Under the pieces are notes generated by a model. It was not told the origin of the DNA. It did no database searches and was given only the letters and a program-made list of their open reading frames with translations. A DNA stretch of 21,553 nt from Maribacter sp. (GTDB lineage: Bacteria > Bacteroidota > Bacteroidia > Flavobacteriales > Flavobacteriaceae), in NCBI GenBank assembly GCA_018679695.1, contig JAHHKH010000082.1, positions 1-21,553 of the forward strand. The letters run 5' to 3'. The translations under genes and the position numbers were made by a program. This document shows, one piece after another, positions 7,266-14,377 of this stretch (position 1 is its first letter; each line of letters begins with the position of its first letter).

Positions 7266-7886
7266 CTAATTTGCCTTTAATGAATTCTCAAATGGTATCC
7301 TATTGAGGATACTTCTGCCTAATGTAACCTCATCTGCATATTCCAATTCATCGCCTATGGCTATTCCACGGGCAATAGTTGAGGTTTTTATTTTCAATCC
7401 TTCCAATTGTTTATAAATGTAAAAATTGGTGGTGTCACCTTCCATTGTGGAGCTTAAGGCGAAAATCAATTCCTTTATATTACCGTTTTTAGCTTTGTTG
7501 ACTAAAGACGATATTGTCAATTCTTGGGGTCCAACACCTTCCATGGGAGAAATTTTTCCACCTAAAACATGATAAAGTCCATTAAATTGACCCGTATTTT
7601 CAATCGCCATAACGTCTCGAATGTCCTCTACCACACAAACCAGACTTTCATCTCTCTTTGGGTTCGTACATATTTCACACTGTTCAACATCGGAAATATT
7701 ATGACATTGGGTACAGAATTTGACCGAATTTCTTAAATCTTCCAAAGCTGAGGATAATCGCATTGTTTGCCCACTGGGTTGCTTTAATAGATGAAGCACT
7801 AATCGCAAGGCAGTGCGCTTTCCTATTCCTGGTAACTGCGACATCTCATGTACCGCGTTCTCCAATAGCTTTGACGAAAAATCCAT
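7266..7886 (-). CDS. recR: Recombination protein RecR
   Basis: RecR works with RecO (and RecF) to load RecA onto single-stranded DNA in gap repair. From the start chosen here (MDFSSKLLENAVHEMSQLPG) the protein has 206 residues, the usual length. It shows the helix-hairpin-helix (LPGIGKRTALRLVLHLL), a four-cysteine zinc finger (CTQCHNISDVEQCEIC) and the Toprim domain (LVCVVEDIRDVMAIE ... YHVLGGKISPMEGVGP). An upstream in-frame ATG at 7904 would add seven residues (MCNFVLM), but family alignment favours the inner start, and the TAATTTTG box at 7892-7899 lies between the two. If that box is the promoter, the mRNA would start almost at the ATG. The gene is divergent from the symporter with a 58-nt gap. 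Confidence 0.97.
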   Translation of the reverse strand: MDFSSKLLENAVHEMSQLPGIGKRTALRLVLHLLKQPSGQTMRLSSALEDLRNSVKFCTQCHNISDVEQCEICTNPKRDESLVCVVEDIRDVMAIENTGQFNGLYHVLGGKISPMEGVGPQELTISSLVNKAKNGNIKELIFALSSTMEGDTTNFYIYKQLEGLKIKTSTIARGIAIGDELEYADEVTLGRSILNRIPFENSLKAN

Positions 7887-7891
7887 GAGTA

Positions 7892-7899
7892 CAAAATTA
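7892..7899 (-). promoter_or_regulatory. Possible recR -7 box, nearly leaderless
   Basis: Minus-strand TAATTTTG is a perfect TAnnTTTG and ends 5 nt before the recR ATG at 7886. A start about 6-7 nt past the box would coincide with the ATG. There is no matching -33 TTTG, so the evidence is modest; it decides against the ATG at 7904 if real. Confidence 0.4.
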
Positions 7900-7944
7900 C
7901 ACACTATTTTTACTTTTCGTACTTTGCGTTTGAAATTTATTTAT

Positions 7945-9402
7945 ATGACAGCCACCCATATTCTGCTCTTGATAGGGGCTTATTTCATCTTACTTTTATT
8001 AATATCGTATTTCACTGGAAAAAATGATTCAAATGCCGATTTTTTCAAAGCAGGAAAACAATCACCCTGGTATCTAGTCGCATTTGGAATGGTCGGGGCT
8101 TCTCTTTCGGGAGTAACTTTTATTTCCGTACCGGGTTGGGTCGAAGCCTCGGAATTCAGCTATATGCAGGTTGTTTTTGGTTATTTGCTGGGCTATTTGG
8201 TGACAGCCTATGTTCTTTTGCCGATTTACTATAAACAAAATGTAACTTCCATTTATGAATACTTGGACAATCGTTTTGGATTTGTTAGCTATAAGGTAGG
8301 CGCGATTTCATTTTTTGTTTCGCGTGTATTGGGGGCTGCTTTTAGGCTTTTCCTGGTCGCTATTGTTTTACAACAGTTTGTGTTCGACACATGGAATGTG
8401 CCTTTTGAAATAACCGTCACTATTTCTATTTTGCTTATTTGGGTCTATACGTATAAAGGCGGTATCAAAACCATTGTTTGGACAGATACCCTACAAACCC
8501 TTTTCATGCTCATTTCCGTTGGTCTTTCAATATATTTCATATTGGAGCAATTGGATTGGAGCTTTGCTGATTTTATGGCCTCAAATGAGTTCAAACAATA
8601 CAACAAAATCTTGTTCATTGATGATTTTATGGACAGTAAACACTTGATAAAATCTTTCCTTGGAGGTATGTTCGTAACCATATGCATGACGGGTTTGGAT
8701 CAAGATATGATGCAAAAGAATCTTACGTGTAAAACCTTGGGAGATGCCCAAAAGAATATGGTGAGCTTTAGTATTGTTTTGGTCCTGGTCACCTTTGTTT
8801 TTATGCTTTTGGGGGCCTTGTTATTCATCTATGCCACTAAATTCAATATTGCAATTCCTCTAATGGACGGCAACCCAAAATCAGATTTGTTATTTCCTGA
8901 GATTGCCTTGAATAGTGGGCTTGGTATGACCGTGGCAATCACTTTTATCTTGGGCCTAATCGCCGCAGCTTATAGCAGTGCCGATAGTGCACTTACCTCT
9001 TTGACCACTTCGTTTTGTGTTGACTTTTTGGGAATTGGCAAAAAACCTGAAGGTAGTCGTAAGAAGATCCGAAAGGCAACCCATGTGGGTATGAGTTTAT
9101 TGTTGATTCTTGTAGTAATTGCTTTTAAGCATATCTTGGATACAAATGTAATAGACGGATTATTAAAAGTAGCCTCGTATACCTATGGTCCACTTCTTGG
9201 CCTTTTTGCTTTTGGCATTTTCACAAAATATAGGGTAAAAGACAAATATGTTTGGATTGTGGCCATTTTTTCCGTTGCCATAAGTTTCATATTGGGCAAA
9301 ATACCACCTGAAAACTTGGGAGGTTATATATTCGGATATGAACTACTGCCCTTAAACGGATTGATAACTTTCGCAGGCCTAATGTTGATTAGGATAAAAT
9401 AA
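7945..9402 (+). CDS. Sodium:solute symporter (SSS family), substrate unknown
   Basis: A 485-residue polytopic membrane protein of the SSS/SLC5 family, using the LeuT fold; it should use the sodium gradient to import a small solute. I use the ATG at 7945 (MTATHILLLIGAYF), which puts the first membrane helix at the very N-terminus. An upstream frame extension to 7813 overlaps recR and is not hydrophobic. SSS hallmarks include AGKQSPWYLVAFGMVGASLSG (about 36-56), with the helix break at ASLSG, TYKGGIKTIVWTDTLQ, and the sodium-site region SSADSALTSLTTS (344-356). About 13 hydrophobic segments are visible. The specificity cannot be read from sequence; the neighbours (recR, CoA-binding protein) do not help. 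It is unlike the second symporter at 19927-21525, so they are separate subfamilies. Confidence 0.93.
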   Translation: MTATHILLLIGAYFILLLLISYFTGKNDSNADFFKAGKQSPWYLVAFGMVGASLSGVTFISVPGWVEASEFSYMQVVFGYLLGYLVTAYVLLPIYYKQNVTSIYEYLDNRFGFVSYKVGAISFFVSRVLGAAFRLFLVAIVLQQFVFDTWNVPFEITVTISILLIWVYTYKGGIKTIVWTDTLQTLFMLISVGLSIYFILEQLDWSFADFMASNEFKQYNKILFIDDFMDSKHLIKSFLGGMFVTICMTGLDQDMMQKNLTCKTLGDAQKNMVSFSIVLVLVTFVFMLLGALLFIYATKFNIAIPLMDGNPKSDLLFPEIALNSGLGMTVAITFILGLIAAAYSSADSALTSLTTSFCVDFLGIGKKPEGSRKKIRKATHVGMSLLLILVVIAFKHILDTNVIDGLLKVASYTYGPLLGLFAFGIFTKYRVKDKYVWIVAIFSVAISFILGKIPPENLGGYIFGYELLPLNGLITFAGLMLIRIK

Positions 9403-9526
9403 AAAGGGTAAATACTTCAAATAATATTCTTCATTTGTAGAGATTATCTGCGTAAAAAAATGCTTAGGGACTACTTTAAGGGAAGATTATCCTTATAATT
9501 CCAATTCTTTGAATTCCCTACTTACA

Positions 9527-9545
9527 AATTCGTTGGATACGAATT
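9527..9545 (+). terminator. Weak hairpin between convergent genes
   Basis: AATTCGT (9527-9533) and ACGAATT (9539-9545) can pair with a 5-nt loop, between the convergent symporter and CoA-binding genes. The stem is AT-rich and lacks a clear T tract, so termination here is only a guess. Confidence 0.25.
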
Positions 9546-9583
9546 CTTAACGGCTTGGGATCAACGGAAAACACCTGAAATCA

Positions 9584-9943
9584 TTAATATTGATCGGTTG
9601 CCAGTAAGACCAAAGTACATGCAATAACGACTTCGATGCCATTTTCCTCAAGCAACCTATAAAATTCAGGGTTTTCGGTACCCGGATTAAAAATTACCCT
9701 TACCGGATGTAAGTTAATAATGTCATTATAATGATTTTTCTGCCTTTTTGGATTTAAATACAAAGTAATGGTATGTATATTTTGGATATCATCTAAATTG
9801 GTATTAATTTCGACCCCGTTAATTACTCCTACTTGTAATCCGTACGCTTTAGTGGTGATTTCTTTGTCCACAAGCCGAATTATAGCGATATTACTGTAGC
9901 GATTTGGTTTCAATGAGGCCCCGAATACAAGTGTGTCTTTCAT
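9584..9943 (-). CDS. CoA-binding domain protein (CoA_binding_2, YccU-like)
   Basis: A 119-residue single-domain protein with a Rossmann-type fold. The start MKDTLVFGASLKPNRYSNIA (1-20) carries the nucleotide-binding loop seen in CoA_binding_2 proteins (V-x-G-A-S-x-x-x-x-R-Y-S). Later motifs are VNGVEI (40-45), ITLYLNPKRQ and IFNPGTENPEF. The family is related to the CoA-binding domain of succinyl-CoA synthetase, and E. coli YccU is a structural example, but the cellular role is not established. It is a lone gene: convergent with the symporter, and divergent from the receptor with 400 nt between them. A perfect -7 box stands upstream. Confidence 0.88.
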   Translation of the reverse strand: MKDTLVFGASLKPNRYSNIAIIRLVDKEITTKAYGLQVGVINGVEINTNLDDIQNIHTITLYLNPKRQKNHYNDIINLHPVRVIFNPGTENPEFYRLLEENGIEVVIACTLVLLATDQY

Positions 9944-9960
9944 ATGTTAAAAGTATATTG

Positions 9961-9968
9961 CAAATGTA
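9961..9968 (-). promoter_or_regulatory. Promoter -7 box of CoA-binding gene
   Basis: Minus-strand TACATTTG matches TAnnTTTG, 17 nt before the ATG at 9943. The -33 TTTG is not present at 19 nt. Confidence 0.5.
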
Positions 9969-10101
9969 ACTTTTTGATTGAAAAGACGTCTTTAGATAAT
10001 ATAAGATAGATTCATATTTATTGAAGCAGAATAAAGATCGTTGAAAACGCTATATGTTTATAGTTAATGGTTAGTGTTTAGTATAGCCTTTCAGCGAAAG
10101 G

Positions 10102-10128
10102 AACCCTGGCGGTAACGTCAGGGTTTTA
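10102..10128 (+). terminator. Orphan hairpin terminator T0
   Basis: AACCCTGGCG (10102-10111) pairs with CGTCAGGGTT (10116-10125), with one G-T wobble and a GTAA loop, followed by TTA. It is the same stem sequence as the hairpins at 12867-12895 and 13199-13228. No plus-strand gene lies upstream of it (the neighbour on that side is on the minus strand), so it has no obvious transcript to end. The rest of the 9944-10346 gap shows only the -7 box at 9961 and the ECF-like promoter. Confidence 0.6.
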
Positions 10129-10236
10129 TGTTTTTATACCCTTTCATAAATACTATTGCTTACCAATCCCCAAATTTATGGCTCACAACAATCAAGGCGC
10201 ATTCCCGTGTCTTTAGCGCTCTATTAAAACACCTGA

Positions 10237-10292
10237 AGAATGTTAAAATCAAAATAGCTGGTAACAATCTGCGTTATTCATCGTCCACTATA
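10237..10292 (+). repeat. Leader repeat P, copy 1
   Basis: A 56-bp segment, ungapped and 45/56 identical to 13009-13064. It contains the ECF-like promoter elements. Between the terminator and this block the two copies do not resemble each other, so the conservation is centred on the promoter. Confidence 0.85.
10261..10285 (+). promoter_or_regulatory. Candidate ECF-sigma promoter of receptor gene
   Basis: GTAACA (10261-10266) and CGTC (10282-10285) are separated so that 16 nt lie between AAC and CGTC. The AAC and CGTC cores with this spacing are the classic layout of extracytoplasmic-function sigma promoters. The same elements at the same spacing recur at 13034-13057, while the sequence between them varies. 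Transcription would start near 10293, leaving a leader of about 55 nt before the ATG at 10347. No housekeeping TAnnTTTG box is evident here. No ECF sigma gene is in the window. Confidence 0.6.
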
Positions 10293-10346
10293 AAACATCA
10301 ATCATCAATCAACTTGCCTTCGGGCAAAATCAAAAACGAACAATAC

Positions 10347-12800
10347 ATGAGAAAAGTAGTATTACTTTTTGCACTATTTTTTTATGGTGTAATTACCGCA
10401 AACAATGTCACTGATCCAACCGCAGACCTCAAAAACGGTAGCATATCCGGGAAAATCATTGACAAAACTTTGCAACAGCCCGTTGCCTATGCGACAATAG
10501 TCATTAAATCACCAAACGACTCCAACAACATTACTGGAGGTATAACCAATGAGGACGGTTCTTTTGAAATTAAGGGTCTGCCGGAAGGCGACCTAATTTT
10601 AGAAGTACAGTATATTGGCTATAAAACACATTCACAAAACTTAACAATTTCCAAAAGAAACAAAAAATTAAATTTGGGAACTATTACTATCGCCGAACAA
10701 ACCCGGGAATTGGAAGGAGTAGAAGTAGTTGCCGAGCGCACTACCATTGAGCAAAAAATAGATAGAAAGGTAATCAACGTTGGCAAGGACCTTACTACGG
10801 CAGGTGCAACTGCTTCCGACATTATGAACAATATTCCGTCTGTGAATATAGACCAACAAACCGGAGATCTGTCTATGCGGGGAAATTCAAATGTTCGTGT
10901 AATGGTAGATGGTAAACTCTCAAACGTACCAGTGGCCCAATTGCTTCGCCAAATACCATCGACCTCAATTAAATCGATTGAACTAATTACCAATCCGTCC
11001 GCTAAGTACAACCCTGAAGGGATGAGCGGAATTATAAATATTGTGCTTCACAAAAATGCAAATATCGGATTCAACGGGACCATAAGCACTGGACTTACCG
11101 TTGCGCAAGAAGCAAAATTCAACAATTCCATAGATTTGAACTACCGCAATGGAAAGTTTAATCTATATGGCAATTATGGGGTTAACATCGGGAAATATGT
11201 AAACGACGGGTATATCCGAAGACCTGATGATAACTCCGAGCAGATATTTAACTTCTTCAACAACAATAAATCCCATCTGTATAAATTGGGAGTAGATTTC
11301 TATCTGAATGATAAAAACACCATTTCATTCTTTACCAATCAGAATATTTATGATGGAAAGGCCAGTGGGGATACGGATGTCATATATTTCAATGATCCCT
11401 CTAGGAACTCAATGCAGTTTTTCAGCAATGTGGAAGACAATTTAAGTGAGCAATATAATTTTGACTATAAACTGGACTTTATGAAGGACGGGCACAACAT
11501 TGAACTTGAAATAGATTATAACCGTTTCAATAGTGATGAAGACGCTGATTTCAAAACTAAAGGCAACTCATTATTTCCCAATTATAAAGACTTTGTAGAT
11601 ACAAAAAGGACACAGACCATAGCAAATTTGGATTATATAAATCCTTTGGATTCCATATCGAAATTGGAAGTAGGTCTTGAAGCCAGGATATTTGAGACAG
11701 ATGTAGATTATGCCTCTACCGGACTTTCTTTTAATGCCGACGGTAATTTAGTACCCACTTCAAGTACAGATTTTGTCTACGCAATGGATATTTACTCAGC
11801 CTATGCAACTTTTGGACAGAATTATGATAAATGGTCTTACCAAGTTGGAGTGCGGATAGAGGATGTAGAAGTAAAGGCTGATACAAATAATATTAAGGCA
11901 TTTACAGACAAATACACTGAACTATACCCATCTGGTTTCCTTACGTACTCGCCCACTGAAAAAAACCAATTTCAGTTGAGTGTCAGTAGACGCGTAGACA
12001 GACCAGGATTACAACAAGTGAATCCCATAAGGGAATGGTCTACCCCATTGATATCATCCCTTGGAAATCCTAGTCTTATACCACAATTCACCAATTCTTA
12101 TGAACTCAACTATACTCGAAGACTTAAAACTGGAAGTATCACTACTGGAGTTTTCTATAGAACCATCAAAGATGAAATCAGCAGGGCGGTTTATGTGGAT
12201 CGATTGGATTTGAACAAATTGATATTGACCCATGACAATTTTGACAATACCTCTGCTTATGGTCTAGAAATTTCCGGCAATTATAAACCCATAAAATGGT
12301 GGAGTATCAATGGGAGTTTTGATCTCTATTCCCAAACCCAGCGCGGTATAACCGAAAGCTTATTGACCGATAATTCCTCAGCCACCATAGACGATATTAC
12401 AGTGGAGGAAGTAGAGGTTGAAAATACAGCATGGAACTTTCGAATGAATAATAGTTTTACTGTTTCCAAAAAATTATCAATTCAATTATTTGGCTTCTAT
12501 AGGGGGGAGAACCAAACCCTACAATTTAAAATCAAACCTATGTACTTCGTGAATACGGGTGCCCGATATAGCTTCGCACAGGGAAAAGGTACAATTAGCC
12601 TTAATTTCAATGATGTGTTCAATACGATGCGGTTTGCCTTTGACGGACAGAGACCTTTTGAACAAAATGGCCGTTTTAATTGGGAAAGTCAATCTGTTTA
12701 TGCTGGGCTCTCTTATAGATTTGGTAGTGGAAAAAACAGGGCTGCCAAAAGAAAAAGAAGGGATAGTAACACTAAACAAGGAGGTGGTGGAATACTTTAA
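10347..12800 (+). CDS. Outer-membrane beta-barrel receptor (TonB-dependent-like, OMP_b-brl_3)
   Basis: An 817-residue outer-membrane protein. I take the ATG at 10347 because a signal peptide follows it directly (MRKVVLLFALFFYGVITA); the frame is open back to 10128, but that part lies across the ECF-like promoter. After the signal comes a CarboxypepD_reg-like domain (about 32-112: GSISGKIIDKTLQQPVAYA ... NEDGSFEIKGLP ... YIGYKTH). Next is a linker (ELEGVEVVAERTTIEQKIDR), then the plug (ASDIMNNIPSVNID, MRGNSNVRVMVDGK, about 155-260). The 14905-type barrel continues to the end. The tail after the last strand (YRFGSGKNRAAKRKRR ... GGGGIL) is basic, as in related flavobacterial proteins. The ligand is unknown. 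Such proteins are commonly under ECF sigma control, in line with the promoter. No SusD or anti-sigma gene is adjacent. Confidence 0.92.
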   Translation: MRKVVLLFALFFYGVITANNVTDPTADLKNGSISGKIIDKTLQQPVAYATIVIKSPNDSNNITGGITNEDGSFEIKGLPEGDLILEVQYIGYKTHSQNLTISKRNKKLNLGTITIAEQTRELEGVEVVAERTTIEQKIDRKVINVGKDLTTAGATASDIMNNIPSVNIDQQTGDLSMRGNSNVRVMVDGKLSNVPVAQLLRQIPSTSIKSIELITNPSAKYNPEGMSGIINIVLHKNANIGFNGTISTGLTVAQEAKFNNSIDLNYRNGKFNLYGNYGVNIGKYVNDGYIRRPDDNSEQIFNFFNNNKSHLYKLGVDFYLNDKNTISFFTNQNIYDGKASGDTDVIYFNDPSRNSMQFFSNVEDNLSEQYNFDYKLDFMKDGHNIELEIDYNRFNSDEDADFKTKGNSLFPNYKDFVDTKRTQTIANLDYINPLDSISKLEVGLEARIFETDVDYASTGLSFNADGNLVPTSSTDFVYAMDIYSAYATFGQNYDKWSYQVGVRIEDVEVKADTNNIKAFTDKYTELYPSGFLTYSPTEKNQFQLSVSRRVDRPGLQQVNPIREWSTPLISSLGNPSLIPQFTNSYELNYTRRLKTGSITTGVFYRTIKDEISRAVYVDRLDLNKLILTHDNFDNTSAYGLEISGNYKPIKWWSINGSFDLYSQTQRGITESLLTDNSSATIDDITVEEVEVENTAWNFRMNNSFTVSKKLSIQLFGFYRGENQTLQFKIKPMYFVNTGARYSFAQGKGTISLNFNDVFNTMRFAFDGQRPFEQNGRFNWESQSVYAGLSYRFGSGKNRAAKRKRRDSNTKQGGGGIL

Positions 12801-12807
12801 AAATTAA

Positions 12808-12895
12808 TTGACAGGACTGGTTTGGATGATGGTTGGTTGGTCCTAACCAAAACAGTGCTAATTAAGAAACCCTGACGAATCTCGTCAGGGTTTTA
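12808..12895 (+). repeat. 3' repeat D, copy 1 (includes terminator)
   Basis: An 88-bp segment beginning 7 nt after the receptor stop, ungapped and 71/88 identical to 13141-13228. It contains a small hairpin (TTGGTT 12833-12838 with AACCAA 12845-12850) and the CCCTGACG terminator stem. The similarity fades at the receptor stop codon. Confidence 0.85.
12867..12895 (+). terminator. Terminator T1 of the receptor gene
   Basis: AAACCCTGACGA (12867-12878) and TCGTCAGGGTTT (12882-12893) form a perfect 12-bp stem with loop ATC, followed by TTA. It lies 67 nt after the receptor stop. Confidence 0.85.
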
Positions 12896-13008
12896 TGTTT
12901 AAAAAGATCATTTGATTGTTAGCACCTGCTATTTCCATTTAAATTATAGCATTCCAAACCATCTTTTATCTATTCTTATCTAAATTGCAGGGCCATCAAG
13001 TTTGTAAA

Positions 13009-13064
13009 AGAATGTTAAAAACAAAACTATCGGTAACAATCCTTGTTTTTCATCGTCCATTATA
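13009..13064 (+). repeat. Leader repeat P, copy 2, without a gene
   Basis: Second copy of the 56-bp promoter-bearing segment (45/56 identical to 10237-10292). GTAACA is at 13034-13039 by my count (AAC 13035-13037) and CGTC at 13054-13057, the same 16-nt spacing. No ORF of note follows; 76 nt later the second copy of repeat D begins. Confidence 0.83.
13034..13057 (+). promoter_or_regulatory. Second candidate ECF-sigma promoter, orphan
   Basis: GTAACA and CGTC cores identical in sequence and spacing to those before the receptor gene. Predicted start of transcription near 13065. If active, it would give a transcript of about 165 nt ending at the hairpin 13199-13228. No coding sequence beyond a few codons is present. 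Confidence 0.5.
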
Positions 13065-13140
13065 TTGAAGAACACATCCAGAGTGGTGTGCAAAAGACAG
13101 AATAGTATTAAAAGCAATTAACTGAAAGATTTGCTAATGA

Positions 13141-13228
13141 TTGACAATATGGGTTAGGATGATGGTTGGTTGGTTCTAACTCAAATGTTGGCAATTAAAA
13201 AACCCTGACGAGATTCGTCAGGGTTTTA
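13141..13228 (+). repeat. 3' repeat D, copy 2 (includes terminator)
   Basis: Second copy of the 88-bp segment at 12808-12895, 71/88 identical without gaps. It is not preceded by any receptor coding sequence. Confidence 0.85.
13199..13228. terminator. Bidirectional terminator T2 (fabH and empty unit)
   Basis: AAAACCCTGACGA (13199-13211) pairs with TCGTCAGGGTTTT (13215-13227), a perfect 13-bp stem with a 3-nt loop. On the minus strand the stem is followed by TTTTTTAATT, a good tract, and it lies 21 nt past the fabH stop, so it serves fabH too. On the plus strand it would end the gene-less unit. Confidence 0.85.
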
Positions 13229-13248
13229 TTTTGAATGTCAATCGCTAT

Positions 13249-14256
13249 CTACCACCTTATAATCACACTACCCCAAGTAAAGCCACTACCAAAAGCTGCG
13301 AGTACTACCAAATCGCCCTGCTTTATCTTTCCTTGCTCCCAAGCTTCAGTCAATGCGATGGGTATTGATGCAGCGGTGGTATTACCATACCTCATAATAT
13401 TATTGAAAACCTGCTTATCGCTTAGGCCAAACTTCTTTTGGACAAACTGTGAAATCCTTAAATTAGCCTGGTGCGGTATCAGTAAGTCAATATCTTTATT
13501 TGTTAACCCATTGGCCATCAAACCTTCCATAATAACCTCGCTAAAACGAACGACGGCATTCTTAAAAACAAACTGCCCATTCATATGTGGGTAATAGGAG
13601 ACATCTGAGGGGTCATTCTCTTTTATAATATCGGTTACCCATCTTGTGCCCATGCCAGGAGCAATCAACGATAACTCTTCGGCATGTTGCCCTTCGGAAT
13701 GTAAATGCGTTGAAAGTATTCCATTTGTAGTGTCTTCCTCCCGGGACAATATTGCAGCACCGGCGCCATCCCCAAAAATAACCGTAACACCTCTTCCTCG
13801 TGTTGTAAAATCAAGTCCTGTCGAATGTACTTCAGAGCCAATTACAAGCACATTCTTATACATACCCGTTTTAATATATTGGTCGGCCACTGATAGACCG
13901 TAGACAAAACCGGAACATTGATTTCTCACATCCAATGCACCGACCGTTTTAATGTCCAGATCACTTTGCACCATTACTCCAGGGCCGGGAAAATAATAAT
14001 CAGGACTAAGGGTGGCAAAAACAATAAAATCGATATCATCTTTATCAATACCTGCCCTTTCAATAGCTATTTTGGCCGCCTTCACACCCATGGACATGGT
14101 TGTATCCTCTCCTTTAATGACATGTCGCCGTTCCTTTATACCGGTTCGCTCCTGTATCCATTCATCATCGGTATCCATTACTTTGGATAGGTCGTCATTT
14201 GTCACCACGTTTTCGGGTACGAAATAACCGAGACCTATTATTTTCGAATTGTACAT
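13249..14256 (-). CDS. fabH: 3-oxoacyl-[ACP] synthase III (FabH)
   Basis: The enzyme condenses acetyl- or branched acyl-CoA with malonyl-ACP to start type II fatty-acid synthesis. The 335-residue protein carries the full thiolase-fold catalytic triad: C114 in DVRNQCSGFVYG, H262 in LIPHQANLRI and N292 in RYGNTTAAS. The N-terminal DEWIQERTGIKERR (31-44) and FGDGAGAAIL (161-170) are standard FabH sequences. It is not next to the plsX-rpmF-fabH cluster usual in this phylum, and it stands alone, so it may be a second FabH paralogue; branched-chain primer use is plausible for a flavobacterium but cannot be told from sequence. The terminator at 13199-13228 follows. The 121-nt upstream gap holds a perfect 8-bp hairpin (14317-14342). 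Confidence 0.94.
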   Translation of the reverse strand: MYNSKIIGLGYFVPENVVTNDDLSKVMDTDDEWIQERTGIKERRHVIKGEDTTMSMGVKAAKIAIERAGIDKDDIDFIVFATLSPDYYFPGPGVMVQSDLDIKTVGALDVRNQCSGFVYGLSVADQYIKTGMYKNVLVIGSEVHSTGLDFTTRGRGVTVIFGDGAGAAILSREEDTTNGILSTHLHSEGQHAEELSLIAPGMGTRWVTDIIKENDPSDVSYYPHMNGQFVFKNAVVRFSEVIMEGLMANGLTNKDIDLLIPHQANLRISQFVQKKFGLSDKQVFNNIMRYGNTTAASIPIALTEAWEQGKIKQGDLVVLAAFGSGFTWGSVIIRW

Positions 14257-14316
14257 TTCCTAATCTGTTTAAACTTGCAAATAAACTTTACCATAATATT
14301 ATATGCAATGTAGTGA

Positions 14317-14342
14317 TTGCTTTGCTTTATATCACAAAGCAA
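14317..14342. other. Short perfect inverted repeat upstream of fabH
   Basis: TTGCTTTG (14317-14324) and CAAAGCAA (14335-14342) with a 10-nt spacer. There is no T tract on either side, so it is not a convincing terminator for aarF. It could be an operator for fabH or chance in AT-rich DNA. Confidence 0.3.
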
Positions 14343-14377
14343 GAAGTACTAAAGTAAGGAAAGTTAGTGTAAAACTA

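Larger units (their letters stand above)
13065..13228 (+). other. Gene-less transcription unit: ghost of a receptor gene or small RNA
   Basis: This stretch lies between the second ECF-like promoter and the second terminator. In the first unit the distance from repeat P to repeat D is 2515 nt, of which 2454 are the receptor CDS; here it is 76 nt. The difference (2439 nt) is almost exactly one receptor gene. The few bases left resemble, weakly, the start region (a shared AGTATTA) and the stop region of the receptor. I infer either deletion of a tandem paralogue or a short non-coding RNA under the same sigma factor. The sequence alone does not separate the two. Confidence 0.5.

Noticed and set aside
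7813..7944. Upstream extension of the first symporter frame
   Set aside because: It overlaps recR and its encoded residues are not membrane-like; the ATG at 7945 fits the family.
10128..10346. N-terminal extension of the receptor frame
   Set aside because: The added 73 residues cross the terminator and ECF-like promoter and precede a perfect signal peptide at 10347.
12559..12807. An 82-codon plus-strand frame at the end of the receptor gene
   Set aside because: It overlaps the receptor's last barrel strands in another frame and has no family resemblance.
10102..13228. Three similar hairpins as a CRISPR or REP array
   Set aside because: They are spaced irregularly (kilobases and 330 nt), each sits at a transcript end with a T run, and two lie within a longer 88-bp gene-flank duplication.
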